A DNA stretch of 40,306 nucleotides from Chromera velia (lineage: Eukaryota; Sar; Chromeraceae). Below are positions 26,755 to 34,537 of the stretch, in pieces; position 1 is the first letter of the stretch, and each line of letters starts with the position of its first letter. The notes beneath the pieces are model-generated. The model searched no databases and was not told the DNA's origin. It saw only the letters and a program-made list of their open reading frames with translations. A program made the position numbers and the translations under genes. The stretch spans positions 63,754-104,059 of the forward strand of contig JAHBMJ010002140.1 in the NCBI GenBank assembly GCA_018398765.1. The letters are read 5' to 3'.

Positions 26755-28070
26755 TGGGTGTGGGTGTGTGGGTGTGGGTGTGTGCTTTTGTGATTCTGTC
26801 CTCTAATTCCATAGCTTCTGTCCTCATCCATCCATCCGTGCAGGTGTTGACGAAGGCCCTGGACTCCAGCTCGAAAGGGCATCGGATCTTGCCTCTGTCT
26901 CTGTGTTTCCTGAATGAGACGGAAACTCCATTAGAAGAGAACAGACAACAACAGGCTAGCCCCCTGAGGGGCCTGTTGAAGGACGCGGGGAGGTGTGCGG
27001 GTGACCTGAAGATTTCACGGTACGTCTTTTCGTGTGGGGGTTCTCTGCGTTTGATCCTTGCATCCCAATTTGTGTTGTGGGGCTTTTTCACTCCCTCTGT
27101 CTTGTTTTGTCTTTTTCTCAATTCTTTTTCTTTCCTTCTTGCTTCCTTCCCTCCGTGTTCCCTCGTTTTCCTCTTCTTTTTCTTTCTTGCTTTTTTTCCT
27201 TTTTCTGATTCCAAGATGCGCGCCCACGCGTGCGCGCGCGCACACATACACACACACACATACACTGACTGCGCCTTCAGGTGCATAAGAGGGCACCGTT
27301 CACTATTTTCGTGTTTCACCGCACAAATGACTGCAGATTACGTGCCGCGGCTGCGGACACTTTTCTTCTGTTTTCCACCCACCTTCTGGTCCTCTCTGCT
27401 TCTCCTTCTTCTCGGGCGACTGCTTCTTCTGACGTCGCCTCGTTGTATGCCAAACCGATCCCAGGTGTGTGTGTGTGTGTGTCTACGTGTGTGTGTGTGT
27501 GTGTGTGTGTGTCTACGTGTGTTCGTGCGTGATTGAGTGTGTGTGTGTGTGTGTGTGAGTCATTGAAAGCGAATTGCTTGTGATTGCTTTCCGATCCAGT
27601 TGGGACCAGCTTTTCCTGTTTCTTTCGCTTGATCTCTCTTTCAGCTTCTTTGTCTCCGTGGGTCTCTCCTTCTTTCTATCCATAAGTCTACCTCTGTATG
27701 CATCCATGTGCCCGTACACGCAGGCCTGGATGTTCACTCTGGCGAGGCGGCGGTGGATTTGGAGAGTCTCTCTGCAGAGGAAAGGATGGGACTCTTCGAC
27801 CACCTGTTCCAGTTAGAGGCAGTCAGTGCAGTGCCAAGAGAGTTTCCTGTCTGGAGGCAAGTCATTGGGGCTCTGGTTGCTACGTCGGAGACAGCGCCGT
27901 CAAACACGGGCTCTGGGGATAACTCCGCCGCTCACACTGTACCAGGGAGCGGCAGTTCTTCTTCTGCTGTTCCATCCTCTCAGGGAGGTGCCAGGGTTCC
28001 GACATGGGAACATGTCCAAAAGATCACAGAAAACATCAAAGCAGTTGCTGAAGCTTTAAAAACGGTGTAG
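505..28070 (+). CDS. ECM29: ECM29-like proteasome adaptor/scaffold, 5'-truncated, about 64 exons
   Basis: Large HEAT-repeat protein that in other eukaryotes binds the 26S proteasome, bridging core and regulatory particle and linking it to other cell compartments. I assembled 64 exons by eye using GT/AG borders, phase continuity and resemblance to animal/fungal ECM29. The clearest matches, in family order, are DEMRKAGLEFAVW, VMMGGALRTLGALIRL, FMRESACRG, ERLWRAVIRVMDDPHPE, LCVDTLRECVDVARV, IEALAALEPPQLSY, SVRRSASSALASLAK, IWQEVWKEVAP and GRGISFIASVLQDKL. The protein ends at TAG 28068-28070. The first exon resembles a point roughly 390 residues into human ECM29, so the N-terminus lies outside the window. 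The modelled part (about 2,585 codons) is much longer than the matching human region because of Gly/Ser/Ala/acid-rich insertions. Phase is unresolved at 1365/1742, 3548-5239, 14247/14596, 14773/15242, 15322/15540, 17715/17744 and 25222-25330. Family alignment is from memory. Identity is confident; exact exon borders are less so. Confidence 0.85.
701..776. repeat. (GA)n microsatellite in ECM29 intron
   Basis: About 75 bp of GA dinucleotides with occasional GGGA and GAAA interruptions. It lies in the intron between exons 576 and 1287. Confidence 0.95.
1914..1940. repeat. (GTGA)n repeat starting at a 5' splice site
   Basis: The donor GTGAGT after 1913 is itself the first unit of a GAGT/GTGA array of about six copies. 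A similar array is present at 47-74. Confidence 0.85.
3313..3358. repeat. Compound (CT)n-(GT)n microsatellite
   Basis: CT repeats pass directly into GT repeats within the intron between 3247 and 3481. Similar compound tracts occur at 4259-4276, 9931-9975 (CT then CA) and 20541-20640. Confidence 0.95.
3549..5238 (+). other. Unresolved ECM29 segment with candidate exons
   Basis: This stretch should contain the ECM29 part between LLCIAATDPLDTV and the DEMRKAG exon, but I could not find a phase-consistent set of exons. Candidates: about 3679-3757 (KSGRHGGKEGASQDEIF... ending SLLLIP), about 3842-3930 (reading PDDPLLVGVQFDLLG) and about 4371-4459 (Ser-rich SSSSPLGPLLEGETG, then RWALPLK). They look coding, being low in stops and bordered by AG and GT, but their phases conflict with neighbours. 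The rest is intron with CT/TG, TTCC and GATC microsatellites. RNA reads would settle it. Confidence 0.35.
4733..4796. repeat. (TTCC)n followed by (GATC)n tetranucleotide arrays
   Basis: About nine TTCC units switch abruptly to about six GATC units. Both lie in the unresolved ECM29 intron region. Confidence 0.95.
6894..6932. repeat. (CTGT)n array beginning at the donor site
   Basis: The exon ends CTGCAG and the intron begins GTCTGTCTG, continuing for about nine units. The same arrangement recurs after exon end 8083 (8084-8117). Confidence 0.95.
8084..8117. repeat. (GTCT)n array beginning at the donor site
   Basis: Exon ends AGAAAG; the intron opens with GTCTGTCTG and continues for about eight units before unique sequence. 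Confidence 0.95.
8722..10187 (+). other. ECM29: ECM29 exons including a 763-nt exon
   Basis: Exons 8722-8777, 9026-9107, 9168-9930 and 10030-10187. The first two give KEFSFNEWMEFVSRS and GETDIKRETFVPFLNNF. The third is 254 codons long, an exceptional size in this gene: helical leucine-rich segments (VALSLLLLRLERTAACSRAL, CLCLARLAVALSKEG, LTLFCEVHREAAEW) separated by glycine runs. It ends at CATG followed by a CT/CA microsatellite. The fourth exon reads SVLGVAALAASFSSAH... WEDVVKKVVGDG. To keep phase, the acceptor must be GCAGAG/GT at 10029/10030, not the more usual-looking GCAG two bases earlier, so this border is uncertain. Confidence 0.7.
10440..10550. repeat. TGTC/CTGC and (GT)n repeats
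   Basis: Mixed TCTG/CTGC units followed by a GT tract that runs almost to the TGCAG acceptor at 10555. Confidence 0.9.
10556..14247 (+). other. ECM29: ECM29 exons, central HEAT block B with a GC-AG intron
   Basis: Exons 10556-10628, 10941-11032, 11483-11528, 11887-12008, 12206-12297, 12648-12840, 13214-13394, 13776-13855 and 13987 to about 14247. Phases run 1, 0, 1, 0, 2, 0, 1, 0, 0 and agree at every join. Products include LTDAESLVPWLLKLCGEPQG, AFLTRSALSALGALGG, SRIATALSALIGSENS, RSLDRERRVLGAVVSMFKK, ACVCLCTLLRFHPLLCCLFE and VGLSLLLSLYSVWLHPSNR. Intron 11529-11886 begins GCAAGT; a GC donor is needed to keep the frame. The donor of the last exon is not firmly placed, since the frame stays open to 14397. 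Confidence 0.7.
12345..12378. repeat. (GT)n microsatellite
   Basis: About 17 GT units in the intron after exon end 12297. Confidence 0.95.
14596..16285 (+). other. ECM29: ECM29 exons, block C
   Basis: Exons 14596-14668 (EMRDGLKERAKSAREERLAL), 14696-14773 (VISALSDAKAGRERLQNVKD), 15242-15322 (VAREAAHPSLAVALMDQ), 15540-15610 (AAVARVDQERHLKHDRQLFA), 15663-15743 (EFVGSVNILEPALTPVSF), 15895-15952 (RRGFVPLFLTVERVNRRY) and 16045-16285 (Ala-rich ARDAADDAQRRLIAARVD... ending RLQQMAAVAEE). GFVPLFLTVERVNRRY matches the family segment LAPFLPQLVPRLYRYQ. From 15540 onward the phases chain (1, 1, 2, 0). Joins before that need a missing small exon. A single ambiguous base (N) sits at 15358 in a poly-G intron tract. 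Confidence 0.65.
15354..15374. repeat. Poly-G tract with an ambiguous base
   Basis: Run of G interrupted by N at 15358; the tract length is probably not reliable in the assembly. Confidence 0.9.
16783..18606 (+). other. ECM29: ECM29 exons, block D with a 24-nt microexon
   Basis: Exons 16783-16881 (VRFGLESPTAF... GLSEKVLLALVE), 17080-17163 (ALESASPFMRESACRG), 17307-17372 (RTFERLWRAVIRVMDDPHPE), 17668-17715 (VSPGVGRSLKNLT), 17744-17816 (border uncertain), 18049-18153, 18270-18293 (LMVRSPRF, only 8 codons) and 18523-18606 (RRVVDAVGQTVRTVCSICET). FMRESACRG with RLWRAVIRVMDD matches the family segments RVRESSCLA and EIWETLFRVQDD in both order and distance. Most exons are whole-codon (phase 0). 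Only the 17715/17744 join disagrees, where the best-looking frame (ITCERNTLQLQEAH) needs phase 2. Confidence 0.75.
18882..21084 (+). other. ECM29: ECM29 exons, best-conserved C-terminal HEAT block
   Basis: Exons 18882-19031 (NLCVDTLRECVDVARVFLQP then an acid/basic tail), 19323-19405 (IVPFLIEALAALEPPQLSY), 19781-19859 (LSAAQFEAARVAASRSSPS), 20118-20203 (SLVDRSAMSQMTAGLGRLLR), 20358-20532 (VGVCSFLSEVCASRGKEVFG... WMEALSGAVVDPRQ) and 21034-21084 (SQSVRRSASSALASLAK). Each aligns in order with animal ECM29 segments ALSINTLVKISKSAG, LIPALLESLSVLEPQ, QEKAAMDSARLSAAKSSP, LGELVPRLCELIRSGVG and VIQKSCAFAMGHLVR. Phases are 0, 2, 0, 2, 0, 0 with no conflict. This block is the core of the identification. 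A further open stretch at 19891-20010 (ALYLRRFVRTLVFDTF) is treated as intron because including it breaks the frame. Confidence 0.85.
20541..20640. repeat. Long (CT)n-(GT)n microsatellite downstream of donor 20532
   Basis: The intron opens GTCTTTCTCTCTGTC, becomes pure CT, then GT with GC interruptions. Confidence 0.95.
21414..23721 (+). other. ECM29: ECM29 exons with Gly/Glu/Ser-rich insertions
   Basis: Exons 21414-21536, 21919-22096, 22319-22400, 22910-23120 and 23632-23721; phases 0, 1, 2, 0, 0. EVLGVRVAIGQTLLEIFR corresponds to the animal TSCALTIHAIGRYS helix, and IWQEVWKEVAPSD to LWTEVWQENVPG. The first, second and fourth exons are dominated by Gly, Glu, Asp, Ala and Ser runs (for example 22000-22090 and 22990-23090). 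These are presumably disordered loops and are absent from animal proteins. The PLAFLGMH motif that normally precedes the EVWQE segment was not found; the equivalent place reads ACRALLLKVG. Confidence 0.75.
23728..23800. repeat. (CT)n tract just inside the intron after 23721
   Basis: CT dinucleotides with a TCTA interlude, starting seven bases after the exon end. Confidence 0.9.
24239..25556 (+). other. ECM29: ECM29 exons with long insertion and ambiguous frame
   Basis: Exons 24239-24325 (RRADRVAAGRGISFIASVLQ), 24600-25070 (157 codons) and 25222 or 25257 to 25556. The first aligns with animal SWKMKAQGAIAMASIA. The second begins VVVETQRDINAARSALSFLP, carries a Gly/acid-rich insertion, and ends FDFQQLSNLLEE, the place of STNEILQAVLKE. 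In the third, the frame-consistent reading uses acceptor 25255/25256 and gives AKMPILKPWYCV... then an acidic stretch and LVRTLAETIAEGIQVLHLVW. However, a different frame at 25262-25324 reads QTLVLRAACLLIGTKED, strongly resembling the family segment AISCAADILKATKED. See findings. Confidence 0.65.
26705..26786. repeat. (GT)n and GGTGTG repeats
   Basis: GT tract grading into GGTGTG units in the intron upstream of exon 26844. Confidence 0.95.
27465..27557. repeat. (GT)n array beginning at the last donor of ECM29
   Basis: Exon end CCCAG is followed directly by GTGTGTGT; three GT blocks are separated by two copies of CTACGTGTG. Confidence 0.95.
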
Positions 28071-30705
28071 GTTAGCAAATGCTTCCCAGCAATGATTAGA
28101 CTAAAGTCCGAGTCATACAGAAAAGTGCATGTGCATCGCAGCTGAAAAGTACTTGTAGGACTGTAAACACATTGATTGAATCCTTAATTATTTGTTGCTC
28201 TAAAAAAATAGTGGCATTGTTAGTTTGAAGATCCAACTCTTCACCGTTCACGAGAAATTGACCCCCAAAGTTTGCATGACCAAAATTAATATTAATAAAT
28301 TACAGCTTTCGAAATTGCTACAAATTAGTATTTTATTTTACTATTCTAAATTTAATAGTACTTTAAATTATTCTAAATTGCTTTAAACTAATTTAAATTA
28401 CTATTACTAATATACGCTATAGCTATAGCTATCCTATTATCCTAATTTAATGTTCGGCCACTCTAGGTAAGCAATCGCTCAGCATGCCCCTAGTTTTATT
28501 ACTAGCTTTGCGATATGACTTGAATGCTCACAGACTGCCCTTAGCCATTGGGTCTTGATGGCTGCCGGGTTAGGTCACATCATCATCATCATCATCATCA
28601 TAAGTTAAATTATTTTAAATTACTTTAAATTACTCATCTAGATTACTGAAATTTGCAGGGTAGATTTTTTAACGCGTGTACGTACAATACCCATGCAGCG
28701 CTGATACTCAAACATTAACTCAAACAGCAGTTATTTCAGAACTTGCAGATATTCAATTTATTATGCTATGTATAAGAAAAAACAATTAGAAGTCAAGTCA
28801 CTACTCGAATCTTGCATGCATACATATATTTTTTTGTTTTCGATCATGATACCTCTCTAGCTATACTAGCTAAATATAACTATTTCTAGGTGAGTTCAAA
28901 ATGGAATAAAAAGATTTATCTAGAGATTTATTTATCGATTTACAATTGTTTTAAGTAGAACTAGCACTGCAGTGGAAATGGATTCGACCTGTAGCCTAAA
29001 TCTCAGTAGTATGTTTAAGGAATTCGATGGCCAGCGCCAGTGGTAATTAAGGTCACGGTTTATATTTTAACTTCATAAGTTGTAGTACAGTGATCGGATC
29101 TTTCAATCATCTTTGTCATAGCCTTTGTCCTGGGGATCCCTAAGGATCTGGAGACGTCTGACTCAGCCTGAGAGGCCTGACCCGGCAAAATTTGGAGTCT
29201 GGTACTCAATTTCCTATCACACTTTCATGTTGGGTCTCTCATCTGCATGGCTCCAACTCTCTGTCCCCCTTCCTCCTTATGTATCATCGAAGGAAGGACC
29301 ACAGCCATCTCCTCACACACAAAAAACTTCAAACACTATCATTGAATGAATACAGGCTCGATCGATCACTGTCCGGATGTTCATGAAGGAACACATGCTG
29401 ATTGCGTGGATCCTTCAGACATGACCGGACACCGAAAAAGGAAAACAGAGGGGCCCTCTGCACAGTGTCACGCACACATTTGGCAGTTAGGTAGCGAACA
29501 GACTCAATATGCATAGTGAGTGCATGAGTCGCATGCCACTGCACTGGGCTGGTTGATGTGTTTGCACTAACAGGATTGATGTCCCTTGCAAGGGCCGATT
29601 AGCTCACCCCCAGAGCATTCGTGAGACACGAACGCACATGCAGAAACGACAAGGGCACGTATTCGAATGGGCGAAGCGGAAAGAACGCGGACATCATTGG
29701 ACTTCGATCAGGCATGGGCGAATGACTTTCAATCCACACGTAAAAGCAAGTTGTGATAGACATCTCCTCTCACTTTTCCTTCTCCCCCTCTTTGCCGACT
29801 GTCCGTCTCTGAATGCACACATGTATAGGCACGACCGCACGCACCTGCATGTACGTGAAGATTGATCAGTTCTCTTTTTTCGTCCTGCTTACGTTCTCGA
29901 GAACCGTTTGATGAAGCAAAAGAAAGACGAACAACTGCACGAGTCCCCCATCGGGACCACGACATGCTGTAAAAGTTCTGGTCAAAAACAAACAAACAAA
30001 CGGCACAACAAGGGACTGAACAATTCGTGAACGTCAAAAGCAAGCATACAAACAGGACCATGGAAGAAAAGAGGGGAAGGACGAACCAAGTTAGTCCACT
30101 AATTAAATGACCCGTGCACTATGGCTCCATCCATCCTTTCCTGTTTGTCCTTCCTCTCTTTCCGTTTTTCTCTTTTCTCATCATCGGAAGAGCAAATGCA
30201 TTTTCATCAATGCAAACTGCAGACCCCCAACACGAATGCACCCACCAAAAGGCTGCAATGCACAAAAAGGAAGGCAAGGAAGAGGGAGAGTAGGATAGTG
30301 ACCGTGCATAACTGCCTGCTACCCAGCCCCTTTTCTTCGATCTTTCCTTTCAACAAAGCACGCACCGCAACACAAAAAAAGAGTCATGCATATCCGTTTG
30401 TTTGAGTTTGACTGAACGACCAGTCGTGGCTCTCCACTCTTTCTCGGGTCAATCAGCTTGTCTTTGATTCTCTTCTTTTCTTCTTCTGTCTACCAAAGCT
30501 GATCGAATAAATCATTTTCCCTCCCTGCGTCTGCATGAATCCTGTGATCCTGCTCATCTCCATTCTACCCCATGCAGCCACTTTAAATCACTCTAAACAG
30601 ACTTCGCAAAGAGTTGAGAAAAGGAAGTATGAGTGTAAACAGCTTGACTTTTTCTCTCTGTTCAAAGCAAACAGCATCATCCTCTTCCCCCTTTCTCTGA
30701 AGCAT
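28071..30705. other. Intergenic region, no supported gene
   Basis: From 28071 to about 29100 the DNA is markedly AT-rich, with degenerate TTTAAATTA-type units near 28355-28405 and 28605-28635 and an exact (CAT)8 at 28578-28601. From 29100 to 30705 composition returns to that of the gene regions. Open frames there are short (under 115 codons), lack recognisable motifs and lack splice support. It presumably holds the 3' UTRs of ECM29 and, at the far end, of the convergently oriented phosphate transporter. Confidence 0.6.
28578..28601. repeat. (CAT)8 trinucleotide repeat
   Basis: Eight perfect CAT units in AT-rich intergenic DNA. Confidence 0.98.
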
Positions 30706-32264
30706 TCACTCCCCTCTGCTGGGAATGAATTTTCCAAAGCCCATCAAGTAGAACAGTAGAGCCGAAAACCCCGCTGCCATGGCAAGCGTAATGATCCACC
30801 CAAAGAACGTCTTCCCAAGCACCCACAAATTCACACTGTCCCACCTCCCCTCCATCCACCCCGCCGCCGCAGTAAACCCCACTTGGCACTGCGTGGTGGA
30901 GATCGGAATGCCCACCAGGGAGAAAACGACAGTCGTGAAAGCGGTTCCCAGCTCGATGCAAAAACCACGGGACGGGGTCACCTTCACCAGCTCCAGTCCA
31001 AGCACCTGAAATCAACGGCATTCATTATGAATACAAACAGAAGGGCAGTGCACGACGAGCAGAAAACTTTGAAAGGCAACGTAGACATGCACATCTCCCT
31101 AAATTCTCTCCGTTCCTCTAAGGGAAAAAATCGATGGGCTCAGTATCCTATCGGTCATCACTCCAGTCACTCAGCATATGAATGACCCTGTGGCCGACTC
31201 TCTCACGGAGGATGACTACAGATAGAAGCAGACGGAGAAAAGAAAAAAAAAAGAACACATGAACGAAGAGAGAGAGAGAGAGAGAAACGAGCCGCTCACC
31301 TGAATCAGTCGGTGCCCATAGATCGCCAGACCGAAGATGATGCCTGCCCCCCCCACAGCCAGAATCCACTCAGGCACCCCTCCAGAGATCATCACGCTGC
31401 CGCTCATGTACACCGCGTAAATGGCTGCCAGAGGTCCCACCGCGTTGGCGACGTCGTTCGACCCGTGCGCAAACGAATCAAAAATCGCAGTGAAGACCTG
31501 CAGCATAGAGACAAAAGTGATGTGTGTGGAAGTTCTGTAGCTGGGTTACATCTTGTTGTCTCAAGTATCTGGGGCGATTCGGTGTGAAGCTACACGTGTA
31601 CAAGCACTTGGAGTAAAACGACATTCTGGTAAGTTGCGTCAGAAGAAGAAGACATCTCATCCAGAAACCGAACTGCACTAACTGCAGCGGAACAGGAAGG
31701 TGTCTAGAGGAAGGTGTCAAGAAATACACTTATGCGGGCGTGAAAGCGGAAAGGGAAAGGGGGGTATGCCAACAAGAAGAGGTTTTCAAACAAAGAATAC
31801 CGTCACGAGAGCCCCCATCGAACCAAAAACACCAGAACGGACCTGGAGGTATCCGTACATGTGTTCGGTTTTTTCGTCGAAAACCTCGGCCTTGCTGTGG
31901 ATGTCTTCCACTGCTTTGCTTTTCTTTGCGTTGTCCTCCAATTCTTCAGCCGTTTTGATCAAAGTTTTCTTCTTCTTCATGCTTGATGCTGCCGCCTTGT
32001 CTTTCCCTCCCTCTTCCTCCTCCTTTACTGCATGCGTCTGAAGGTCGTCAGACCCCATCACCGTTCCGCAAGTGGACCCGCGGACCGGCTGCAAGTAGTG
32101 AGTGAGAAGACCGGGAGTAAAGACAGAAACAGACAGTCAAGAGAATTTCCAACGAAAACACAGAACAAAGGAAAGCAGAAAAGAAGTCTGGCGAGAAACA
32201 CCAGTGAGAAGAAAGGGAGACAAGAAGACGTCTATGAGTCAGAAAAAAAGACTGACTCAGGCAG

Positions 32265-32297
<33 letters not shown>

Positions 32298-33658
32298 TAA
32301 GAATGGGGGAATGGAATGACAGTTGAGGATGGAGAGAATTAATCCCTTACCTTGATCATTTCTTCACTTTCATTCTCCTTCCACTCTCTCCTTTCCCCGT
32401 CGCCTTCTCCATCGTCAGCCCCCAGGGAGGAGTCAGAGGAGCACACGTGTGCGAGCTCCACACCCCTACCCCCAGCAGCAGCAGCAGCAGGAACAGAAGC
32501 GGTTCCGTCCTTGCAGCCCTCTTCCTTTTCTGCTTCTGGATGGTCCACTTTTTCTTTCCCTTCCACTTCATCCCCCTTTTCCCCTTGCTCCAGGTCTGCC
32601 TTCTCGTCTTCCTTCTGTCTATTCTTCTCGTTCTCCTCCTGCTCCCATTTATCCAGCCGACGCTTCAGGACAGGCACGAGGAAGAAGTGAATCAAGAGAC
32701 CGGCGATCAGACCGACACCAAGAGACAGCAACACCCCTGCCCATTCTGGAAAAGGGACTCCTGTCTCCGTTGTCAGCTTCTTGATCGTGTTCTTCATCCC
32801 TTTAAACATCACGAAGAAGACATTCACCGCCACGGTCACACGGACAAGAATCGGGTAGAACACGCAAGTGCGATCGAAGGAGCGTTTATGACGCAGCAGA
32901 AACGTCCGCACGAACAGAAACATCGAGGCAGTGATCAATCCAGAGATCACAGGCGAGGAGAACCACCTGTATACAAAAATAAAAGGAGGAACAAATTATG
33001 GAGGGAGGGCCAACGGGAGGGAGATCGGAGAAAAAAGGAGACGGACAGAGGCAGAAACGAAAGGACGCACCAAAGCACCAAGAGACCGCTAAATGATCGA
33101 GACACAGCCTTGAAAGTCACAGAGAGACCGAGGGAAAGGTAGCCCGCAAGAGAGAGAATGAACCAAGAACATCAACCAGATTCATGAATGGAACAGAGAG
33201 TCATCTCGAAATTTAACTTACGAAATGATGATCATGTACACAGTTGGCCAGTTCACTGCCTGGGGCCCTCCCGCCACCAGAAACACTCCAATCGTTGCAC
33301 CCACAATCGAATGCGTTGTTGACACAGGCATCTTCAATGCTGTCGCTGTCAAAAGCCAGCCCCCGCTGCCGACAATTGCGCAGAGCATGCCAAACATCAG
33401 GTATCCTGGAGACCCCTCAAAAACGCTCAAGTCCACCAAATTCTTCCTGATTGTGTTTGCCACGGCACCACCAAGAAGTACGGCGCCCGCAAATTCACAC
33501 ACAGACGCAATGAGGACGGCCTGCAGAAGCGTTAGAGACTTCGAGCCAACGCTCGTGGCGAAGGCATTTGCCACATCGTTTGCACCAATGCCGAAAGAAG
33601 TGAAAAGTGCGGCGATGATTCCCGCGATCAAAATCCACTGATACTCGACCAACACCAT
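30706..33658 (-). CDS. PiT-family (Pho4/SLC20) inorganic phosphate transporter, 5 exons, complete
   Basis: Membrane symporter importing inorganic phosphate with Na+ or H+, probably at the plasma membrane. Exons (read on the minus strand): 33658-33222, 32966-32351, 32088-31843, 31497-31300, 31005-30706. They join with matching phase to 598 codons plus stop. Residues 25-32 are GANDVANA and 445-452 are GSNDVANA, the paired inverted-repeat signatures of the family; KMPVSTTH lies at 109-116 and [11 protein letters not shown] at 532-542. Hydrophobic segments flank a large acidic, lysine-rich cytosolic loop (about residues 240-420, with an alanine run), the usual position between the two halves. I start at MVLVEYQW (33658). 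The frame stays open upstream to a Met at 33751, but that extension (LLFLSFLCLLPF) translates a pyrimidine tract ending in CTACAG and is probably a 5'-UTR intron. Donors are GTAAGT, GTAAGG, GTCCGT and GTGAGC. Confidence 0.95.
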
Positions 33659-34537
33659 CACGAGTCTGTCTTTGGGTATAGGTCTGCACTGTAGAAAAGG
33701 GAGTAAACACAAAAAGGATAAGAAAAGGAGAGGTCTTGGGAGGGGAGACACCGAAGCTGTAGACTTATTAACAACAGGTCAGGCCACGTGCTGGAATCTG
33801 ATTTTTACATATACACGCAAGACCAAGTCGGTCGCAGGGCACAGCGAGCTGCGTTGTAGGAGTTTTCTGGGAAAGAAGAGAGGCTTCGCTGGCTTCACCG
33901 TACACTTCCGAACACATTTTGAAAGATGCTGGAAGATATTGGAAGATTGCTGTGGAGAGAACTGCACCGTAGCTTCAGCACATATGCCCTCTCTTTCGAA
34001 GAGACGAGGCTCCGTGCGAGTGGGAAAGAACTGTCGAAACCTTCGTGATTGTTTCAGAACGTGCCCCTCAATCACGCTTTCCGGGATGCAGGAAGCGCGG
34101 CTACCTATATGCTCCATGCGGGCGCTGAGCGCGCTCAATTGGCACAAATTAAACTTTGGCATGCATGCAGGTCCATGCAGGCTTGCGGGGGCGCAATCGC
34201 GCGAAGTATATATACAGAGATTTTCTCAATTGCCGGTTTATATAGAATTAATTAATTCGATCGGATTGAGAAGTGCATGCATGCATGCAGTTCTTGAGAA
34301 CACAACCAGGGACATTGCGTGGGATCAACTCTCTGAGAGCTTAGCAGCAGCCAGTGTCAGCACTTTACCATCACGATTTGGTCGCACGCAGCGTGAGTGA
34401 CAGAGTCAAAAGTGGTATCATTAACTTTGAGAGAGCGAGCAACGCAGTTACACCGAACACCACACCTTTTGAAAACTGCTGACACAGCCGTGAGTCACTC
34501 GTGCGACATGCTGACAGAGCCCTGGTAGTAGTACAGC
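33659..34537. promoter_or_regulatory. Divergent intergenic region with TGCATGCA clusters
   Basis: This region separates the phosphate transporter (minus) from the small secreted-protein gene (plus). It contains GCATGCATGCA at 34159-34169, another GCAGGTCCATGCA run just after, and TGCATGCATGCATGCA at 34274-34289. A TATA-like run, AGTATATATACAG, sits at 34205-34216. TGCATGC is a known apicomplexan promoter element bound by ApiAP2 proteins. That these copies are functional here is inference. The last 90 bp of the transporter's possible 5'-UTR intron (about 33670-33750) also fall in this region. Confidence 0.4.

Larger units (their letters stand above)
25846..28070 (+). other. ECM29: ECM29 terminal exons and stop
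   Basis: Exons 25846-25883, 26135 to about 26190, 26400-26464, 26844-27019, 27337-27464 and 27724-28070; phases 2, 1, 0, 2, 1, stop. Products: EEDRMVAGQLQR, a basic segment, VAAIVAPLSSSSLQLRIDAL (family LKLSTWKVQLGVLQSM), VLTKALDSSSKGHRILPLSL, RLRAAAADTFLLFSTHLLVL (family SVRTEALSVIELLLKK), and a 115-codon last exon with LSAEERMGLFDHLFQLEAVS... ending in a helix (EHVQKITENIKAVAEALKTV) before TAG. The agreement of the last four joins makes the 3' end secure. Confidence 0.85.

Noticed and set aside
29125-29349. 74-codon plus-strand open frame
   Set aside because: Short, no motif, overlapping an equally long frame; no splice or signal-peptide features.
33659-33751. N-terminal extension or signal peptide of the phosphate transporter
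   Set aside because: The hydrophobic run is the translation of a pyrimidine tract ending in CTACAG, typical of an intron 3' end; the family start fits MVLVEYQW.
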